Assembly (NCBI RefSeq): GCF_027118995.1
Contig: NZ_CP098242.1
Coordinates: 2,023,001 to 2,087,000 of the forward strand
Source of the DNA: Oxalobacter vibrioformis
GTDB taxonomy: Bacteria; Pseudomonadota; Gammaproteobacteria; Burkholderiales; Burkholderiaceae_D
Direction of reading: 5' to 3'
DNA: 64,000 bases
Shown here: in pieces, positions 8,418-18,170 of the stretch
Position numbering within the stretch: position 1 is the first letter of the stretch
How the letters are laid out: the number at the start of each line of letters is the position of its first letter
The notes under the pieces: model-generated
What the model was told of the DNA's origin: nothing
Database searches by the model: none
What the model saw: only the letters and a program-made list of their open reading frames with translations
Made by a program: the position numbers and the translations under genes

Positions 8418-9635
8418 ATGAATATGTCATTGTTGATGGTTGTTCAGCCCCTTTTGGATGCGGGCAGGAATATGACATCTAGCGCGAGCGCAAAAAACCA
8501 GGGGAATGATGCGTCAAACCCTTTCCAGGCGCTTCTCAAGGGCCAGATGGCAGCACGCGAACCGGAAAAGCAGATCATGCCGGCTGACAGCAAAGAGGCG
8601 GTAAAGCAGCCATCATCTTCAAATGAAGGTCAGAACACGACGGATGAGGCAAGCGCAAAAGAGCCGGTAAAAGAAGGCGAAACGGCTGAGGCCACACTGC
8701 CTGGTAAGTCAGACGATAACGTCACTGTGGAAGATGATGCGGCAGTGCTTGCCCAGATCATGGCGGCAACTGCCGGTGCGCAGATTGTGCCGGTGGAGCC
8801 GGCGCCGGGCAATGATACGGCCGAGCTGGCGGATGAAGCGCTGGTGCTGGCGGCAACAGAGGAAGAGTCCACTGGCGGCAGGAAGATGCGGGCGACAGAT
8901 GAGATTGAGGCTGGCAACGTCAAGCGTGATACACAGGAAGGTGGCGATGAGGTGACCTATGACAAGGTGCAGGCCGATGCCGGGCAAAATATGAAAACGC
9001 CGGTTGACAAGCCGGTTGCCGAGGCAGTCGCGCCGAAGGTGGCTGCAACGGATACGGCAGCTGCCGCAGTCAAACCGGTGGCTGAACAACAGCCGGTTTC
9101 ACAGACGCAGCAGCCGGTGCCAACCATGTCAACACAACAGGTTCAGCAGGCAACCGTGGCGCCGATGACGGTGGAAGCTAATCCGGCCGCCACCCGCGTC
9201 ATGCAGCAGATGGGTTCTCCTGAGTGGAACCAGGCTATCGGACAGCGTGTCCTGTGGATGGTCGGACAGGAACAGCAGAGTGCCTCGCTGACACTGAATC
9301 CACCGGAGCTGGGCCCGGTCAGGGTGGTGGTGAGCGTGTCGAACAATAATGCATCGGCCAATTTCTTCTCGGCCAACCCGGATGTCAGGCAGGCCCTGGA
9401 AGGCTCATTGCCGCGACTGCGGGAGATGATGGAAGGCGCAGGTATCCAGCTTGGCCAGGCGCAGGTGGGCGCGGAAAATTCAGGTAACCAGCAGTCCGGA
9501 CAGGCATCCTCTTCCGGCGGCAGAACGGCTGGTGTAACCGGTGATGATGGCGATATCGGCAATCTGACAGCGGTTACCGATGTGCCGGCATCAGGACGAA
9601 TGATATCCAAAGGACTGGTTGACACCTTTGCCTGA
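8418..9635 (+). CDS. fliK: Flagellar hook-length control protein FliK
   Basis: 405 residues. The first 260 are low-complexity (A, E, K, T, P, Q), the extended ruler part. The C-terminal hook domain is clear: SPEWNQAIGQRVLWMVGQEQ, then LTLNPPELGPVRVVVSV and a leucine-rich helix (RQALEGSLPRLREMMEGAGI). FliK is secreted while the hook grows, and its C-terminus interacts with FlhB to switch export to filament-type substrates. This is the last gene of the fliFGHIJK operon; a terminator follows. GGAGA precedes the ATG. Confidence 0.93.
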   Translation: MNMSLLMVVQPLLDAGRNMTSSASAKNQGNDASNPFQALLKGQMAAREPEKQIMPADSKEAVKQPSSSNEGQNTTDEASAKEPVKEGETAEATLPGKSDDNVTVEDDAAVLAQIMAATAGAQIVPVEPAPGNDTAELADEALVLAATEEESTGGRKMRATDEIEAGNVKRDTQEGGDEVTYDKVQADAGQNMKTPVDKPVAEAVAPKVAATDTAAAAVKPVAEQQPVSQTQQPVPTMSTQQVQQATVAPMTVEANPAATRVMQQMGSPEWNQAIGQRVLWMVGQEQQSASLTLNPPELGPVRVVVSVSNNNASANFFSANPDVRQALEGSLPRLREMMEGAGIQLGQAQVGAENSGNQQSGQASSSGGRTAGVTGDDGDIGNLTAVTDVPASGRMISKGLVDTFA

Positions 9636-9663
9636 TACGGTTTTTTGCCGGCAGGGAATCCGG

Positions 9664-9699
9664 AAAACCTGTTTCCGTAAAAGGGAGGCAGGTTTTTTT
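9664..9699 (+). terminator. Terminator after fliK
   Basis: AAAACCTG at 9664-9671 pairs with CAGGTTTT at 9689-9696, with partial inner pairing TTTCC/GGGA, and runs on into further T residues. It closes the fliF-fliK operon. Confidence 0.65.
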
Positions 9700-9810
9700 G
9701 CATAAGGTCCGGACTGCCATCCGGTGTTTTGCCTGAAAAAGGCTCAAGCCAGGTAAAGGGAAAACATCCGTTAACAGACAGATATCTGTTGTTTTTTGGA
9801 GACCATTAAC

Positions 9811-9838
9811 TTGCTTGCGTATCGACAGGCTGTAAAAT
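9811..9838 (+). promoter_or_regulatory. Candidate sigma-70-type promoter for fliLMNOPQR
   Basis: TTGCTT at 9811 and TAAAAT at 9833 are separated by 16 bases, about 110 bases upstream of fliL. The gap 9636-9948 also contains the 12-bp palindrome ACAGATATCTGT (9778-9789) followed by six T, which could be a weak hairpin or an operator. No sigma-28 motif is visible. Confidence 0.35.
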
Positions 9839-9948
9839 AGGAAGATCAGTGGGTTATCTGGTGATCAGCTTATGTTGACAGCTGGTGCTTTGATCAGATT
9901 GATTATCCACCGCAGAGAAGGATTCAGGAAAAACAGGAAAGGCACGTT

Positions 9949-10479
9949 ATGGCAACCAAAAAAGAAGCGTCGGCTGAAGGCGGAGAAGGGAAAAAGAAGG
10001 GTAAGGGCAAGCTGATCATTCTCATTGTTCTCGTCCTGTTTATCCTGGGAGGCGCAGGCGGTGGCTGGTACTGGTGGACGCATATCAAGAATGCGGATGC
10101 TGAAGCCGCTGAGGATGAGGATGCAGGACCATCCAAGAAGAAAAAGAAGAAAAAGAAGGAAGACGCCGGGCCGGTTTTTGTTTCTCTTGATGCTTTTACG
10201 GTCAATCTGCAGGGTGAGGATGGGCAGCTTTTGCAAACGGCAATTACGCTTCAGATGGCGGATGAAGAAGATGCCGCCAAGCTCAAGCAGCATATGCCGC
10301 TTATCAGGAGCCGCCTGGTGATGCTGCTTTCCAGCAAGCCGGCAGCAGAAGTGCTGACAGCGGAAGGCAAGGTCAAGCTGGCGCAGGAAATCGCCGAGCA
10401 GGTCAAGCAGCCGTTTTTCCAGGGGGATTATCCGATGGAAGTCCAGAGTGTGCTTTTCACCTCGTTTATTGTGCAGTAG
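9949..10479 (+). CDS. fliL: Flagellar basal body-associated protein FliL
   Basis: 176 residues. A lysine-rich cytoplasmic start is followed by one transmembrane helix (about residues 23-44, LIILIVLVLFILGGAGGGWY). A charged linker with a run of about eight lysines (KKKKKKKKEDAG) comes next, then the FliL periplasmic domain (FVSLDAFTVNLQGEDGQLLQTAIT). FliL surrounds the stator units and supports torque under load. It is the first gene of the second fli operon, with fliM 25 bases downstream. The family call is firm; the poly-lysine/acidic linker is locally unusual. Confidence 0.94.
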   Translation: MATKKEASAEGGEGKKKGKGKLIILIVLVLFILGGAGGGWYWWTHIKNADAEAAEDEDAGPSKKKKKKKKEDAGPVFVSLDAFTVNLQGEDGQLLQTAITLQMADEEDAAKLKQHMPLIRSRLVMLLSSKPAAEVLTAEGKVKLAQEIAEQVKQPFFQGDYPMEVQSVLFTSFIVQ

Positions 10480-10504
10480 TGTGAGTCATTTCTAGTGACA
10501 GGAT

Positions 10505-11527
10505 ATGCCAACTGAAAATTTTCTTTCGCAGGAAGAAGTCGATGCCCTTTTAAGGGGGGTGCACGGCATTGAAGACGAGCCTGAGGTCGTCGAGGAAGAA
10601 GCGGGCGTCCGCTCCTATAATCTCGCTACCCAGGAACGTATTGTCCGTGGCCGCATGCCGACGCTTGAAATCATGAACGAGCGCTTTGCGCGTTTGTTGC
10701 GTATCGGCATGTTCAATTTCCTGCGCCGCAATACCGAGGTCTCGGTTGGACCTGTCCGTGTCTCGAAGTACAGTGAATTCATCCGTAACCTGGTCGTGCC
10801 GACCAATCTCAACCTGGTGCATATCAAGCCCTTAAGGGGGACTGCACTGGTTGTCATTGAACCCTCACTGGCTTTTCTGATCATTGACAATCTTTTTGGC
10901 GGGGATGGCCGTTTTCATCTTCGTGTGGAAGGCCGTGAATTCACGCAGACCGAGCAGCGGGTGATCCAGCGTACCCTGGGGATCATTTTTGAAAACTATG
11001 CCAAGTCGTGGGAGCCGATTTACCCCATTGAATTCGAGTTCATCCGTTCCGAGATGAATACCCAGTTTGCCAATATCGCCACACCGAGCGAGGTGGTGGT
11101 ATCCACGTCTTTCCAGATCGACCTGGGGGATAACGGCGGCGCGATCCATATCTGTACGCCTTACACGATGATCGAGCCGGTGCGTGATGTCCTGACATCC
11201 AGCATGCAGGGTGAGGCACTGGAAGTGGACAGGCGCTGGATCAGGCTGTTGAAGCAGCAGATCCAGATAGCGGAAGTTGAGCTGGTTGCTGAATTCGGCA
11301 CGGCAAAGACTGATGTGCAGGGGCTGATGAATATGCGTGTCGGTGATATCATTCCGCTGAATGTGCCCGAAAAAATAGAAGCCACGGTGGGCGGTGTTCC
11401 CATCATGGAATGCACTTATGGCAAAATGAATGGACAATACGCGCTGAAGGTGGAAAGGCTGATCAGTATTTCAGCAGAAGCCTCAGGACCAGTACTAGGA
11501 GAGGACAATGCCGGAGACGACGAGTAA
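10505..11527 (+). CDS. fliM: Flagellar motor switch protein FliM
   Basis: 340 residues. It begins with the CheY-P binding peptide LSQEEVDALLRGV, followed by the CheC-like middle domain (GRMPTLEIMNERFARLLRIG) and a C-terminal SpoA domain (DVQGLMNMRVGDIIPL). FliM forms the wall of the C ring, binds CheY-P and FliG, and sets rotation direction. It overlaps fliN by 20 bases, consistent with coupled synthesis of C-ring parts. Confidence 0.97.
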   Translation: MPTENFLSQEEVDALLRGVHGIEDEPEVVEEEAGVRSYNLATQERIVRGRMPTLEIMNERFARLLRIGMFNFLRRNTEVSVGPVRVSKYSEFIRNLVVPTNLNLVHIKPLRGTALVVIEPSLAFLIIDNLFGGDGRFHLRVEGREFTQTEQRVIQRTLGIIFENYAKSWEPIYPIEFEFIRSEMNTQFANIATPSEVVVSTSFQIDLGDNGGAIHICTPYTMIEPVRDVLTSSMQGEALEVDRRWIRLLKQQIQIAEVELVAEFGTAKTDVQGLMNMRVGDIIPLNVPEKIEATVGGVPIMECTYGKMNGQYALKVERLISISAEASGPVLGEDNAGDDE

Positions 11528-12089
11528 ACCAGAAGCAGGTGCCGCAGAAGACTGGAATGCCCCTCTCGCGGAAGAAGAAGCTGCCAAAGCGGCGGCAGCA
11601 GGAGATGCGGCTACAGAGGCTGAGCAGGACGGTGGGACAGACTGGGGCGCTGCCATGGCTGAACAGGCGGAGGCAGACGAAGATAAAGACGAGGGTGCCG
11701 ATTGGGGTGCCGCTATGGCTGAGCAGACCGAATCCGCGGCTGCCATGTCTGCGTTGACCAATGGTTCAACAACAGCCCCAGGCAATTTCCAGGATTTCAG
11801 TGCGACAACGATGGAGGGAGAGCGTGTTCGCGATATTGATTTTATCCTGGATATTCCGGTCCAGTTGACCGTTGAACTGGGTCGTACCAAGCTGCCGATC
11901 AAGAATCTGCTGCAACTGGCACAGGGGTCGGTTGTCGAGCTGGACGGCCTGGCAGGCGAACCGATGGATGTGCTGGTCAATGGCTGCCTGATTGCGCAGG
12001 GCGAAGTGGTTGTCGTCAATGACAAATTCGGTATTCGATTGACTGACGTGATTACGCCTGCAGAACGGATCAGAAAGTTAAACCGCTGA
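11508..12089 (+). CDS. fliN: Flagellar motor switch protein FliN with repeated N-terminal extension
   Basis: 193 residues, longer than the usual ~100-155. The C-terminal ~80 residues are a normal SpoA/FliN domain (DIPVQLTVELGRTKLPIKNL, then GSVVELDGLAGEPMDVLVNG). The N-terminal ~90 residues are acidic and alanine-rich and contain a repeated motif: DWNAPLAEE, then DWGAAMAEQ twice. FliN forms the base of the C ring and docks FliH/FliI. The extension could be an extra docking tail, but no function can be read from it. It overlaps fliM and shares one base with fliO. Confidence 0.95.
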   Translation: MPETTSKPEAGAAEDWNAPLAEEEAAKAAAAGDAATEAEQDGGTDWGAAMAEQAEADEDKDEGADWGAAMAEQTESAAAMSALTNGSTTAPGNFQDFSATTMEGERVRDIDFILDIPVQLTVELGRTKLPIKNLLQLAQGSVVELDGLAGEPMDVLVNGCLIAQGEVVVVNDKFGIRLTDVITPAERIRKLNR

Positions 12090-12535
12090 TGCGCACGTTT
12101 TTTACCGCGTTTTTTCTGTTTGCCGTGACCGGTTCGGTTGCCTGGGCGCAGGTTCAGTCAACGGCTAAACCGGCTGCTACGGCCCCGGTTTCCACGACAG
12201 GCTACCTGTTGCAGGGCATCTTTGGCCTCCTGGTTGTGCTGGGGCTGATGTGGGGCGCCTGGTGGCTGATCCGTCGTACCGGCTTTAACCGTACCCTCTC
12301 AGGCGTCAAGATGAAGGTGGTTGGCGGGCTTTCCATTGGCACCCGTGAGCGGGTCATGGTGGTCGAAATCGGGGATCACTGGCTGATACTGGGGGTGACG
12401 CCCAGCCAGATCAACACGTTGGCGACCATGCCAAAGCAGGAGCTGCCGGAAGAAGCGTCTGATGCGAATTCGCCTCCCTTTGCCGCATGGCTCAAAAAAA
12501 CCATCGAGCGTCAAAAAGATGAAAACAAGGGATAA
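12089..12535 (+). CDS. fliO: Flagellar biosynthetic protein FliO
   Basis: 148 residues. An N-terminal signal-like hydrophobic stretch ([18 protein letters not shown]) is followed by a membrane helix (about residues 32-52, [20 protein letters not shown]) and a small cytoplasmic domain with [20 protein letters not shown], the typical FliO pattern. FliO assists assembly of the FliP ring of the export gate. It overlaps fliN by one base and precedes fliP. Confidence 0.9.
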   Translation: MRTFFTAFFLFAVTGSVAWAQVQSTAKPAATAPVSTTGYLLQGIFGLLVVLGLMWGAWWLIRRTGFNRTLSGVKMKVVGGLSIGTRERVMVVEIGDHWLILGVTPSQINTLATMPKQELPEEASDANSPPFAAWLKKTIERQKDENKG

Positions 12536-12539
12536 TCAG

Positions 12540-13289
12540 GTGAAAAGCGGCAAAAAACAGGTTGTGACCCTGTTGGCATTTTCCCTGCTTTCGCTGCCGC
12601 TTTTTGCAGCAGCCCAGGGTATTCCGGCTTTTACGGCAACGCCTGCATCCGGTGGTGCTACCCATTACTCCCTTTCCATCCAGACGCTGGTTTTCCTGAC
12701 CGCGCTGACGTTTATCCCGGCTGCCTTCATGCTGATGACGAGCTTCACCCGGATTATCATTGTCTTATCACTCCTGAGGCAGGCAATCGGTACACAAGGC
12801 TCACCGCCAAACCAGGTGATGGTGGCGCTGGCGCTCTTCATGACGTTTTTTGTCATGTCGCCGGTCTTCAACAAGATTTACGATGATGCCTATAAACCGT
12901 TTTCTGAAAACCAGATCACGATGGTTGAGGCGTATGAAAAGGGCAAGGTACCGTTAAAGGCTTTTATGCTCAAACAGACCCGCAAGGCCGATCTGGAAAT
13001 GTTTCTCCAGATGGCGGATATCCCTGCGGTGCAGGATGAGGCGGATCTGCCAATGAGTGTGCTGATCCCGTCTTTTGCGACAAGCGAACTGAAAACAGCT
13101 TTCCAGATCGGTTTTGCGATTTTTTTGCCGTTTCTTATTATTGATATGGTGGTAGCGAGTGTGCTGATGTCGATGGGTATGATGATGGTATCCCCGGCGA
13201 TTGTTGCGTTGCCATTCAAGCTGATGCTCTTTGTGCTGGTGGATGGGTGGCATCTCATCATCGGCTCACTGGCTCAGAGTTTCTACTGA
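12540..13289 (+). CDS. fliP: Flagellar export gate protein FliP
   Basis: 249 residues from a GTG at 12540, chosen because AAGGGA lies 7 bases upstream and the product then begins with a normal signal peptide ([20 protein letters not shown]). An in-frame ATG at 12519 overlaps fliO and has no ribosome site. Four hydrophobic helices and the conserved [20 protein letters not shown] segment and C-terminal [13 protein letters not shown] identify FliP. FliP forms the pore core of the export gate with FliQ and FliR. Confidence 0.95.
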   Translation: MKSGKKQVVTLLAFSLLSLPLFAAAQGIPAFTATPASGGATHYSLSIQTLVFLTALTFIPAAFMLMTSFTRIIIVLSLLRQAIGTQGSPPNQVMVALALFMTFFVMSPVFNKIYDDAYKPFSENQITMVEAYEKGKVPLKAFMLKQTRKADLEMFLQMADIPAVQDEADLPMSVLIPSFATSELKTAFQIGFAIFLPFLIIDMVVASVLMSMGMMMVSPAIVALPFKLMLFVLVDGWHLIIGSLAQSFY

Positions 13290-13299
13290 CGAGGCGCGT

Positions 13300-13569
13300 A
13301 TGACACCTGAAAGTGTAATGACCCTGGGACGCCAGGGTGTGGAAGTCACCCTCATGCTGGCAGCCCCGCTTTTGCTGACAGCACTGGCTATCGGCCTGAT
13401 TGTCAGTATTTTCCAGGCCGCCACGCAGATCAATGAAATGACCCTGTCTTTCATTCCCAAGATGGTCGGTATCTTTGTCATGCTGGTTATTGCCGGGCCG
13501 TGGATGATAACCGTCATGACCAATTTCATGCGGCAGGTGTTTACCGGTATTCCTTTCATGGCAGGTTAG
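13300..13569 (+). CDS. fliQ: Flagellar export gate protein FliQ
   Basis: 89 residues from the ATG at 13300 (MTPESVMTLGRQGVEVTLML), the normal FliQ length. The frame is open upstream into fliP, but no start there gives a normal protein. Two membrane helices and the motif FQAATQINEMTLSFIPKM are diagnostic. FliQ wraps around the FliP-FliR core. The gene begins 10 bases after fliP. Confidence 0.95.
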   Translation: MTPESVMTLGRQGVEVTLMLAAPLLLTALAIGLIVSIFQAATQINEMTLSFIPKMVGIFVMLVIAGPWMITVMTNFMRQVFTGIPFMAG

Positions 13570-13619
13570 GCCGCATCAGCCTTCATGGTCAGGCAGATGG
13601 AAAAAAGGCCGATTTTGCC

Positions 13620-14411
13620 ATGGTGACATTCAACAGCAATGACCTGCTGATCTGGGTCTCGTCCTTTATCTGGCCGCTAACCCGTATTCTCGGCATGATT
13701 GCCGCTGCGCCGCTTTTCAGCGCCAGCGGGATTCCTGCACGTATCCGGGTGCTTATCGGCGTTTGCATCGCCCTTATCATCTCTCCTTCGGTTCCGGTCG
13801 AGCTGGCTGTTGACCCGATGTCCTATGCGGGTTTTCTGATCCTCATCCAGCAGTTTCTGATTGGTGCGGCCATGGGCCTGGCAATGCGTTTTGCCTTTTC
13901 GGCGATGGAGATGGCCGGTGCGGCGGTGGGCATGACGATGGGCCTGGGTTTTGCCACGTTTTATGATCCCCAGACCCGGGGGCAATCTTCTGCCGTCAGC
14001 CAGTATTTCGCCTTGCTGGTGCTTACGCTTTATATTGCGGCAAATTTTCACCTGCTGATGATTTCTGTCGTGGTCGACAGCTTTACCACGCTGCCGATTG
14101 CTGCCGGTCCGATGGGAAAGGATGGTTTCTGGCTGATCGTCCAGTGGGGGGGGGCGATTTTTTCTTATGGCCTGCAGCTGGCATTGCCGATCCTGGCCGC
14201 GCTTCTCGTTACCAATGCCTCGCTTGGTATTCTGACGCGTGCTGCGCCGCAGCTTAATCTTTTCGGTATCGGTTTTCCGGTGACCATTGCCGTGGGCTTT
14301 TTCATGATTGCGCTGATGCTCACCTACATGGAGGCGCCGCTTGAAGTCATTTTCACGGAGGTTTTCGGGCTGATCCGCCAGTTGGGGTCTGCGGAGCTTT
14401 TTCCACATTAA
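13620..14411 (+). CDS. fliR: Flagellar export gate protein FliR
   Basis: 263 residues from the ATG at 13620 (MVTFNSNDLLIWVSSFIWPL). Six hydrophobic segments and the family block RILGMIAAAPLFSASGIPAR confirm FliR. It is the last gene of the fliL-fliR operon. The fliQ-fliR gap is 50 bases. flhB is not next in line, unlike some relatives; an FlhB-like fragment lies instead at the left edge of the window. Confidence 0.95.
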   Translation: MVTFNSNDLLIWVSSFIWPLTRILGMIAAAPLFSASGIPARIRVLIGVCIALIISPSVPVELAVDPMSYAGFLILIQQFLIGAAMGLAMRFAFSAMEMAGAAVGMTMGLGFATFYDPQTRGQSSAVSQYFALLVLTLYIAANFHLLMISVVVDSFTTLPIAAGPMGKDGFWLIVQWGGAIFSYGLQLALPILAALLVTNASLGILTRAAPQLNLFGIGFPVTIAVGFFMIALMLTYMEAPLEVIFTEVFGLIRQLGSAELFPH

Positions 14412-14555
14412 TCAAGACTTTACCCCCTTTTTTTGTAAAATTTATGCCATAATAAGCAGGTTGTTTCCCTGGATGGCTTAACCAGTATTTCAAGGGAAAC
14501 TGCCGATGTGCCTGGATCAGGTGCAAGCCAATTTTTTTAGTATGAGGCCTATACG

Positions 14556-14945
14556 ATGCAAAAATTTCTGACCGCTTCCCTCGTTGTCGCAGGATTGACT
14601 TTCTCCATGTCTTTCAACACTGCCCATGCCAATGACAAGGATGCAGAGCTTGCCACAGCGGGTCATGTCAGCGCGCTTTACCAGTGTGATCTTGGCGACA
14701 AGCTCACGGTGTACAAAAATGCCGGTGACAACAGCTATGTCAACCTCCGCTGGCGCAACAAGATGTACCGCATGAACCGCCAGCAAACCTCGACAGGCGC
14801 AGAGCGCTTTGAGAACAAACCTGATGGTCTGGTCTTGATCAGCATTCCTTCCAAGAGCATGCTGTTTGATTCCAAGAAAGGTCGCCAGCTTGCCAATGAG
14901 TGCCGGAATCCCGAGCAGACCAGAAGGCTCGCTTCCAGCAAATAA
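14556..14945 (+). CDS. MliC-like periplasmic protein (C-type lysozyme inhibitor family)
   Basis: 129 residues. A Sec signal peptide ending at about AHA|ND is followed by one small domain. VSALYQCDLGDKLTVYKN, a TSTGAERFENKPDGLVLISI block and a single later cysteine (ANECRN) follow the MliC/PliC pattern: a Cys near the start, a turn with a serine/threonine and glycine, and a closing Cys that can form a disulfide. MliC proteins inhibit host C-type lysozyme. There is no lipobox, so the protein would be soluble in the periplasm. It stands alone between fliR and acnA. The call rests on pattern similarity and is moderately secure. Confidence 0.6.
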   Translation: MQKFLTASLVVAGLTFSMSFNTAHANDKDAELATAGHVSALYQCDLGDKLTVYKNAGDNSYVNLRWRNKMYRMNRQQTSTGAERFENKPDGLVLISIPSKSMLFDSKKGRQLANECRNPEQTRRLASSK

Positions 14946-14947
14946 TC

Positions 14948-14975
14948 TTCATACCGGTGCCTGTGGCGCTATAAT
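14948..14975 (+). promoter_or_regulatory. Candidate acnA promoter
   Basis: A perfect TATAAT lies at 14970-14975 with a weak TTCATA at -35 (14948, 16-base spacer), 62 bases upstream of the acnA start codon. Confidence 0.45.
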
Positions 14976-14996
14976 ACCGGTCTTGACTAACTCTTG

Positions 14997-15021
14997 AATG
15001 GCTCTTTTTTTAGAGCCATTC
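14997..15021 (+). terminator. Hairpin in acnA leader, possible terminator of the MliC-like gene
   Basis: AATGGCTCT and AGAGCCATT flank six or seven T, making a perfect stem. Because the T run is in the loop, not after the stem, it is not a classical terminator. It lies in the presumed 5' leader of acnA, just before the ribosome site. Confidence 0.35.
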
Positions 15022-15036
15022 TTGTTTGGAGAACGC

Positions 15037-17760
15037 ATGTCCCGCATTACCGAGAGCACCCTCAAGGATTTCCCGATCGGCAAATCCGGCAAGGGGCGTT
15101 TTTATTCCGTGCCAGCACTTGGCAAAGCGCTGAATCTTGATCTGTCCCGCCTGCCGGTTTCCATTCGTATTGTGCTGGAATCCGTGCTGCGTAATTGCGA
15201 TGGCGTCAAAATTACCGAGGACCATGTGAAGCAGCTTGCCGGATGGCGCGCCAATGACGAACGGACCAATGAAATCCCTTTTGTGGTTGCCCGTGTGCTT
15301 TTGCAGGATTTTACCGGCATTCCGCTGCTGGTTGATCTGGCAGCCATGCGCAATGTGGCAGTGAAAATGGGCAAGGACCCGAAAAAGATCGAGCCGCTGG
15401 TGCCGGTTGACCTGGTGGTTGACCATTCGGTGCAGATTGATTATTTTGCCCGTCCTGATGCGCTTGACCTGAACATGAAGCTGGAGTTTGACCGTAACCA
15501 TGAGCGCTACCAGTTCATGAAATGGGGCATGCAGGCGTTTGATACCTTTGGTGTGGTGCCGCCGGGCTTTGGTATCGTTCACCAGGTGAACATGGAGTAC
15601 CTGGCGCGTGGTGTGTATCACCGTGCCGATCCGGAAAAAGGGGAGGTTTACTATCCGGATACCCTGGTGGGTACGGATTCGCATACCACCATGATTAATG
15701 GTGTTGGCTCGGTTGGTTGGGGCGTGGGCGGTATTGAGGCTGAAGCCGCTATGCTGGGGCAGCCTGTTTATTTCCTCACGCCGGACGTGATCGGCATGAA
15801 CCTGACCGGGCAGCTTTCCGAAGGGTGCACGGCAACCGACCTTGTCCTGACCGTTACGGAAATCCTTCGCCGTGAGCGCGTTGTCGGCAAATTTGTTGAA
15901 TTTTTTGGCGAAGGCGCTGCCTCGCTTTCGGCAACGGACAGGGCAACCATTGCCAACATGGCGCCCGAATATGGCGCAACGATTGGTTTTTTCCCGGTGG
16001 ATGATGCCACGGTCGCTTATTTCCGCGAGACCGGACGCACTGCCGAAGAAGTCGATGCACTGGAAGGCTACTTCAAGGCGCAGGAAATGTTTGGCATGCC
16101 TAAAGCCGGGCAGGTAGACTATACCCGTGTGATTACGCTGGATCTGGGTACCGTTACGGCTTCGCTTTCCGGGCCGAAACGTCCGCAGGACCGTATTGAG
16201 CTGGGTAACCTTAAAAAGCAGTTCACCACGCTCTTTTCAAAGCCTGTGAAGGAAGACGGCTTTGGCAAGAAGGCCGAAGACCTTGCCGTGGCATACCAGA
16301 CGTCCGATGGGTCGACGCTTTCCAATGGGGATGTCCTGATTGCCGCGATCACTTCCTGTACGAATACCAGCAACCCGGCGGTATTGATTGCCGCCGGTCT
16401 CCTGGCGAAAAAGGCGGTAAAAGCCGGACTGAAAACGTCACCGACCGTCAAGACGTCCCTGGCGCCCGGATCACGCATTGTGACGGATTATCTGACCAAG
16501 GCTGGCCTTTTGCCCTACCTTGAGCAACTGGGCTTTGAGGTAGCGGCGTATGGCTGCACCACCTGTATCGGCAATTCGGGTGACCTGAGCCCGGCGATGA
16601 ATGAAGCTATTGTGAAAAATGATGTGGTGGCGGCAGCTGTTCTGTCAGGCAACCGCAATTTTGAAGCACGCATTCATCCGAATATCCGCGCCAATTTCCT
16701 GGCCTCCCCACCGCTGGTCGTCGCCTATGCGATCGCAGGCAATGTCACGAGGGACCTGATGACCGAGCCGCTGGGCAAAGGCACCGACGGCAGGGCCGTT
16801 TATCTCAAGGATATCTGGCCAACGTCGCAGGAAGTGGCGCAGTTCATGCATTTTGCGCTGGATGCCGAGACTTACCGCAACAATTATGCCGATATCAAGG
16901 GCGCACCGGGTGAGCTGTGGGAAAAAATCGGCGGTTTTGCCACCGGCGACGTGTATGACTGGCCGGAGTCGACCTATATCGCCGAGCCACCGTACTTTGA
17001 TAATTTCACCATGGAACCGCAGGCCGGTTCTGTCAATATAACCGGCGCGAGGCCGCTGGCTATCTTTGGCGACATGATTACGACAGACCATATCTCGCCT
17101 GCCGGCTCCATCCAGGAGAAAGGGCCGGCCGGGCAATGGTTGCTTGCGCATGGCGTGACACGCTCTGAATTCAACTCTTACGGCGCCCGCCGCGGCAATC
17201 ATGAAGTGATGATGCGCGGCACGTTTGGTAATGTCCGCATCCGCAACCTGATGATGCCGGCCGATGCCGAAGGCAAGCGCAAGGAGGGGGGCTTTACGGT
17301 ACACCAGCCGGATGGCAAGGAGATGTCGATCTTTGACGCCGCCATGCGTTACCAAGAGGACAGGGTGCCTGCCATCATTTTTGGCGGCGAGGAGTATGGC
17401 GCCGGTTCATCACGCGACTGGGCGGCCAAAGGCTCGCAGCTGTTGGGGGTGAAGGCCGTGATCGTGCGTTCCTTTGAGCGTATCCACCGTTCCAACCTGG
17501 TGGGCATGAGTGTCTTGCCGCTCCAGTTCAAGGGCAATGACAGTGCGGAGTCGCTGGGGCTGAAAGGCGATGAGACTTTTGATATCAAGGGCCTGGAAAC
17601 CATCAGTCCCTTAAAGGATGTGACACTGGTCATTCACCGGGCTGACGGCACGTCGCAGGAGGTACCGCTTTTGCTTCGTATTGATACGCCAATCGAGGTG
17701 GATTATTACCACAACGGCGGTATCCTGCCGTATGTGCTGCGCCAGTTGCTGGCAGCATAA
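15037..17760 (+). CDS. acnA: Aconitate hydratase A (AcnA)
   Basis: 907 residues from the ATG at 15037, which has GGAGA 5 bases upstream; an in-frame ATG at 14998 lies inside a hairpin. The [4Fe-4S] ligands are in SCTNTSNP and [13 protein letters not shown]. The substrate/active-site segments [20 protein letters not shown] and [14 protein letters not shown] are intact. The enzyme interconverts citrate and isocitrate via cis-aconitate in the cytoplasm. The AcnA/IRP type is monomeric and often stress- or iron-related. It is transcribed alone with its own terminator. A gene for trans-aconitate methyltransferase lies far to the right in this window. Confidence 0.97.
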   Translation: MSRITESTLKDFPIGKSGKGRFYSVPALGKALNLDLSRLPVSIRIVLESVLRNCDGVKITEDHVKQLAGWRANDERTNEIPFVVARVLLQDFTGIPLLVDLAAMRNVAVKMGKDPKKIEPLVPVDLVVDHSVQIDYFARPDALDLNMKLEFDRNHERYQFMKWGMQAFDTFGVVPPGFGIVHQVNMEYLARGVYHRADPEKGEVYYPDTLVGTDSHTTMINGVGSVGWGVGGIEAEAAMLGQPVYFLTPDVIGMNLTGQLSEGCTATDLVLTVTEILRRERVVGKFVEFFGEGAASLSATDRATIANMAPEYGATIGFFPVDDATVAYFRETGRTAEEVDALEGYFKAQEMFGMPKAGQVDYTRVITLDLGTVTASLSGPKRPQDRIELGNLKKQFTTLFSKPVKEDGFGKKAEDLAVAYQTSDGSTLSNGDVLIAAITSCTNTSNPAVLIAAGLLAKKAVKAGLKTSPTVKTSLAPGSRIVTDYLTKAGLLPYLEQLGFEVAAYGCTTCIGNSGDLSPAMNEAIVKNDVVAAAVLSGNRNFEARIHPNIRANFLASPPLVVAYAIAGNVTRDLMTEPLGKGTDGRAVYLKDIWPTSQEVAQFMHFALDAETYRNNYADIKGAPGELWEKIGGFATGDVYDWPESTYIAEPPYFDNFTMEPQAGSVNITGARPLAIFGDMITTDHISPAGSIQEKGPAGQWLLAHGVTRSEFNSYGARRGNHEVMMRGTFGNVRIRNLMMPADAEGKRKEGGFTVHQPDGKEMSIFDAAMRYQEDRVPAIIFGGEEYGAGSSRDWAAKGSQLLGVKAVIVRSFERIHRSNLVGMSVLPLQFKGNDSAESLGLKGDETFDIKGLETISPLKDVTLVIHRADGTSQEVPLLLRIDTPIEVDYYHNGGILPYVLRQLLAA

Positions 17761-17781
17761 AGCCTGTCATTTTTATCCTGC

Positions 17782-17812
17782 AAATCCCCCTTTACGGGGG
17801 ATTTTGCTTTTT
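17782..17812 (+). terminator. Terminator after acnA
   Basis: AAATCCCCC (17782-17790) pairs with GGGGGATTT (17796-17804) around loop TTTAC and continues into TTTTGCTTTTTT. Confidence 0.85.
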
Positions 17813-17818
17813 TCAGGC

Positions 17819-17853
17819 AAAAAAAGGCCTGCAAGGGGAACCGTATGCAGGCC
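17819..17853 (-). terminator. Minus-strand terminator, about 320 bases past the porin stop
   Basis: On the minus strand GGCCTGCA (17846-17853) pairs with TGCAGGCC (17826-17833) and is followed by seven T (plus-strand A run at about 17819-17825). The nearest upstream minus-strand gene is the porin ending at 18171, so a 3' UTR of about 320 bases or a separate small transcript would end here. No convincing ORF lies in 17854-18170. Confidence 0.7.
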
Positions 17854-18031
17854 GTGGCAAATTGCGCATCGTCATAAGACGAAGCATTAACTATACAAAG
17901 AACCGGGGGCAGGGTAGGGCGGACTGCTCCTTTACTGCCGACCGTGTGTGGGGCGAATGCCACCTGCCGTTTGTATGGTTTGTCCGGTATATCGTCCCTG
18001 CAGCGCCAGGGTTAGTCTTTCACGATCATGA

Positions 18032-18045
18032 CCATGAATTCATGG
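18032..18045. repeat. 14-bp perfect palindrome in convergent intergenic region
   Basis: CCATGAATTCATGG is self-complementary; slightly imperfect flanks (TCATG on the left, CATGA on the right) extend the symmetry. It lies between the 3' ends of acnA and the porin, where no promoter for either gene is expected. Confidence 0.5.
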
Positions 18046-18170
18046 TTGCATGAAAATTATTTAAAGTCAATGGATTAGGCTGAGCCTGGAGCGCATGAAA
18101 ATCAGCGTTGCGGGGCTGTTTCAGCTAACAGGAGCAAGCTGGCGTTTGCGCTGGCGAGCACATGCCGACA

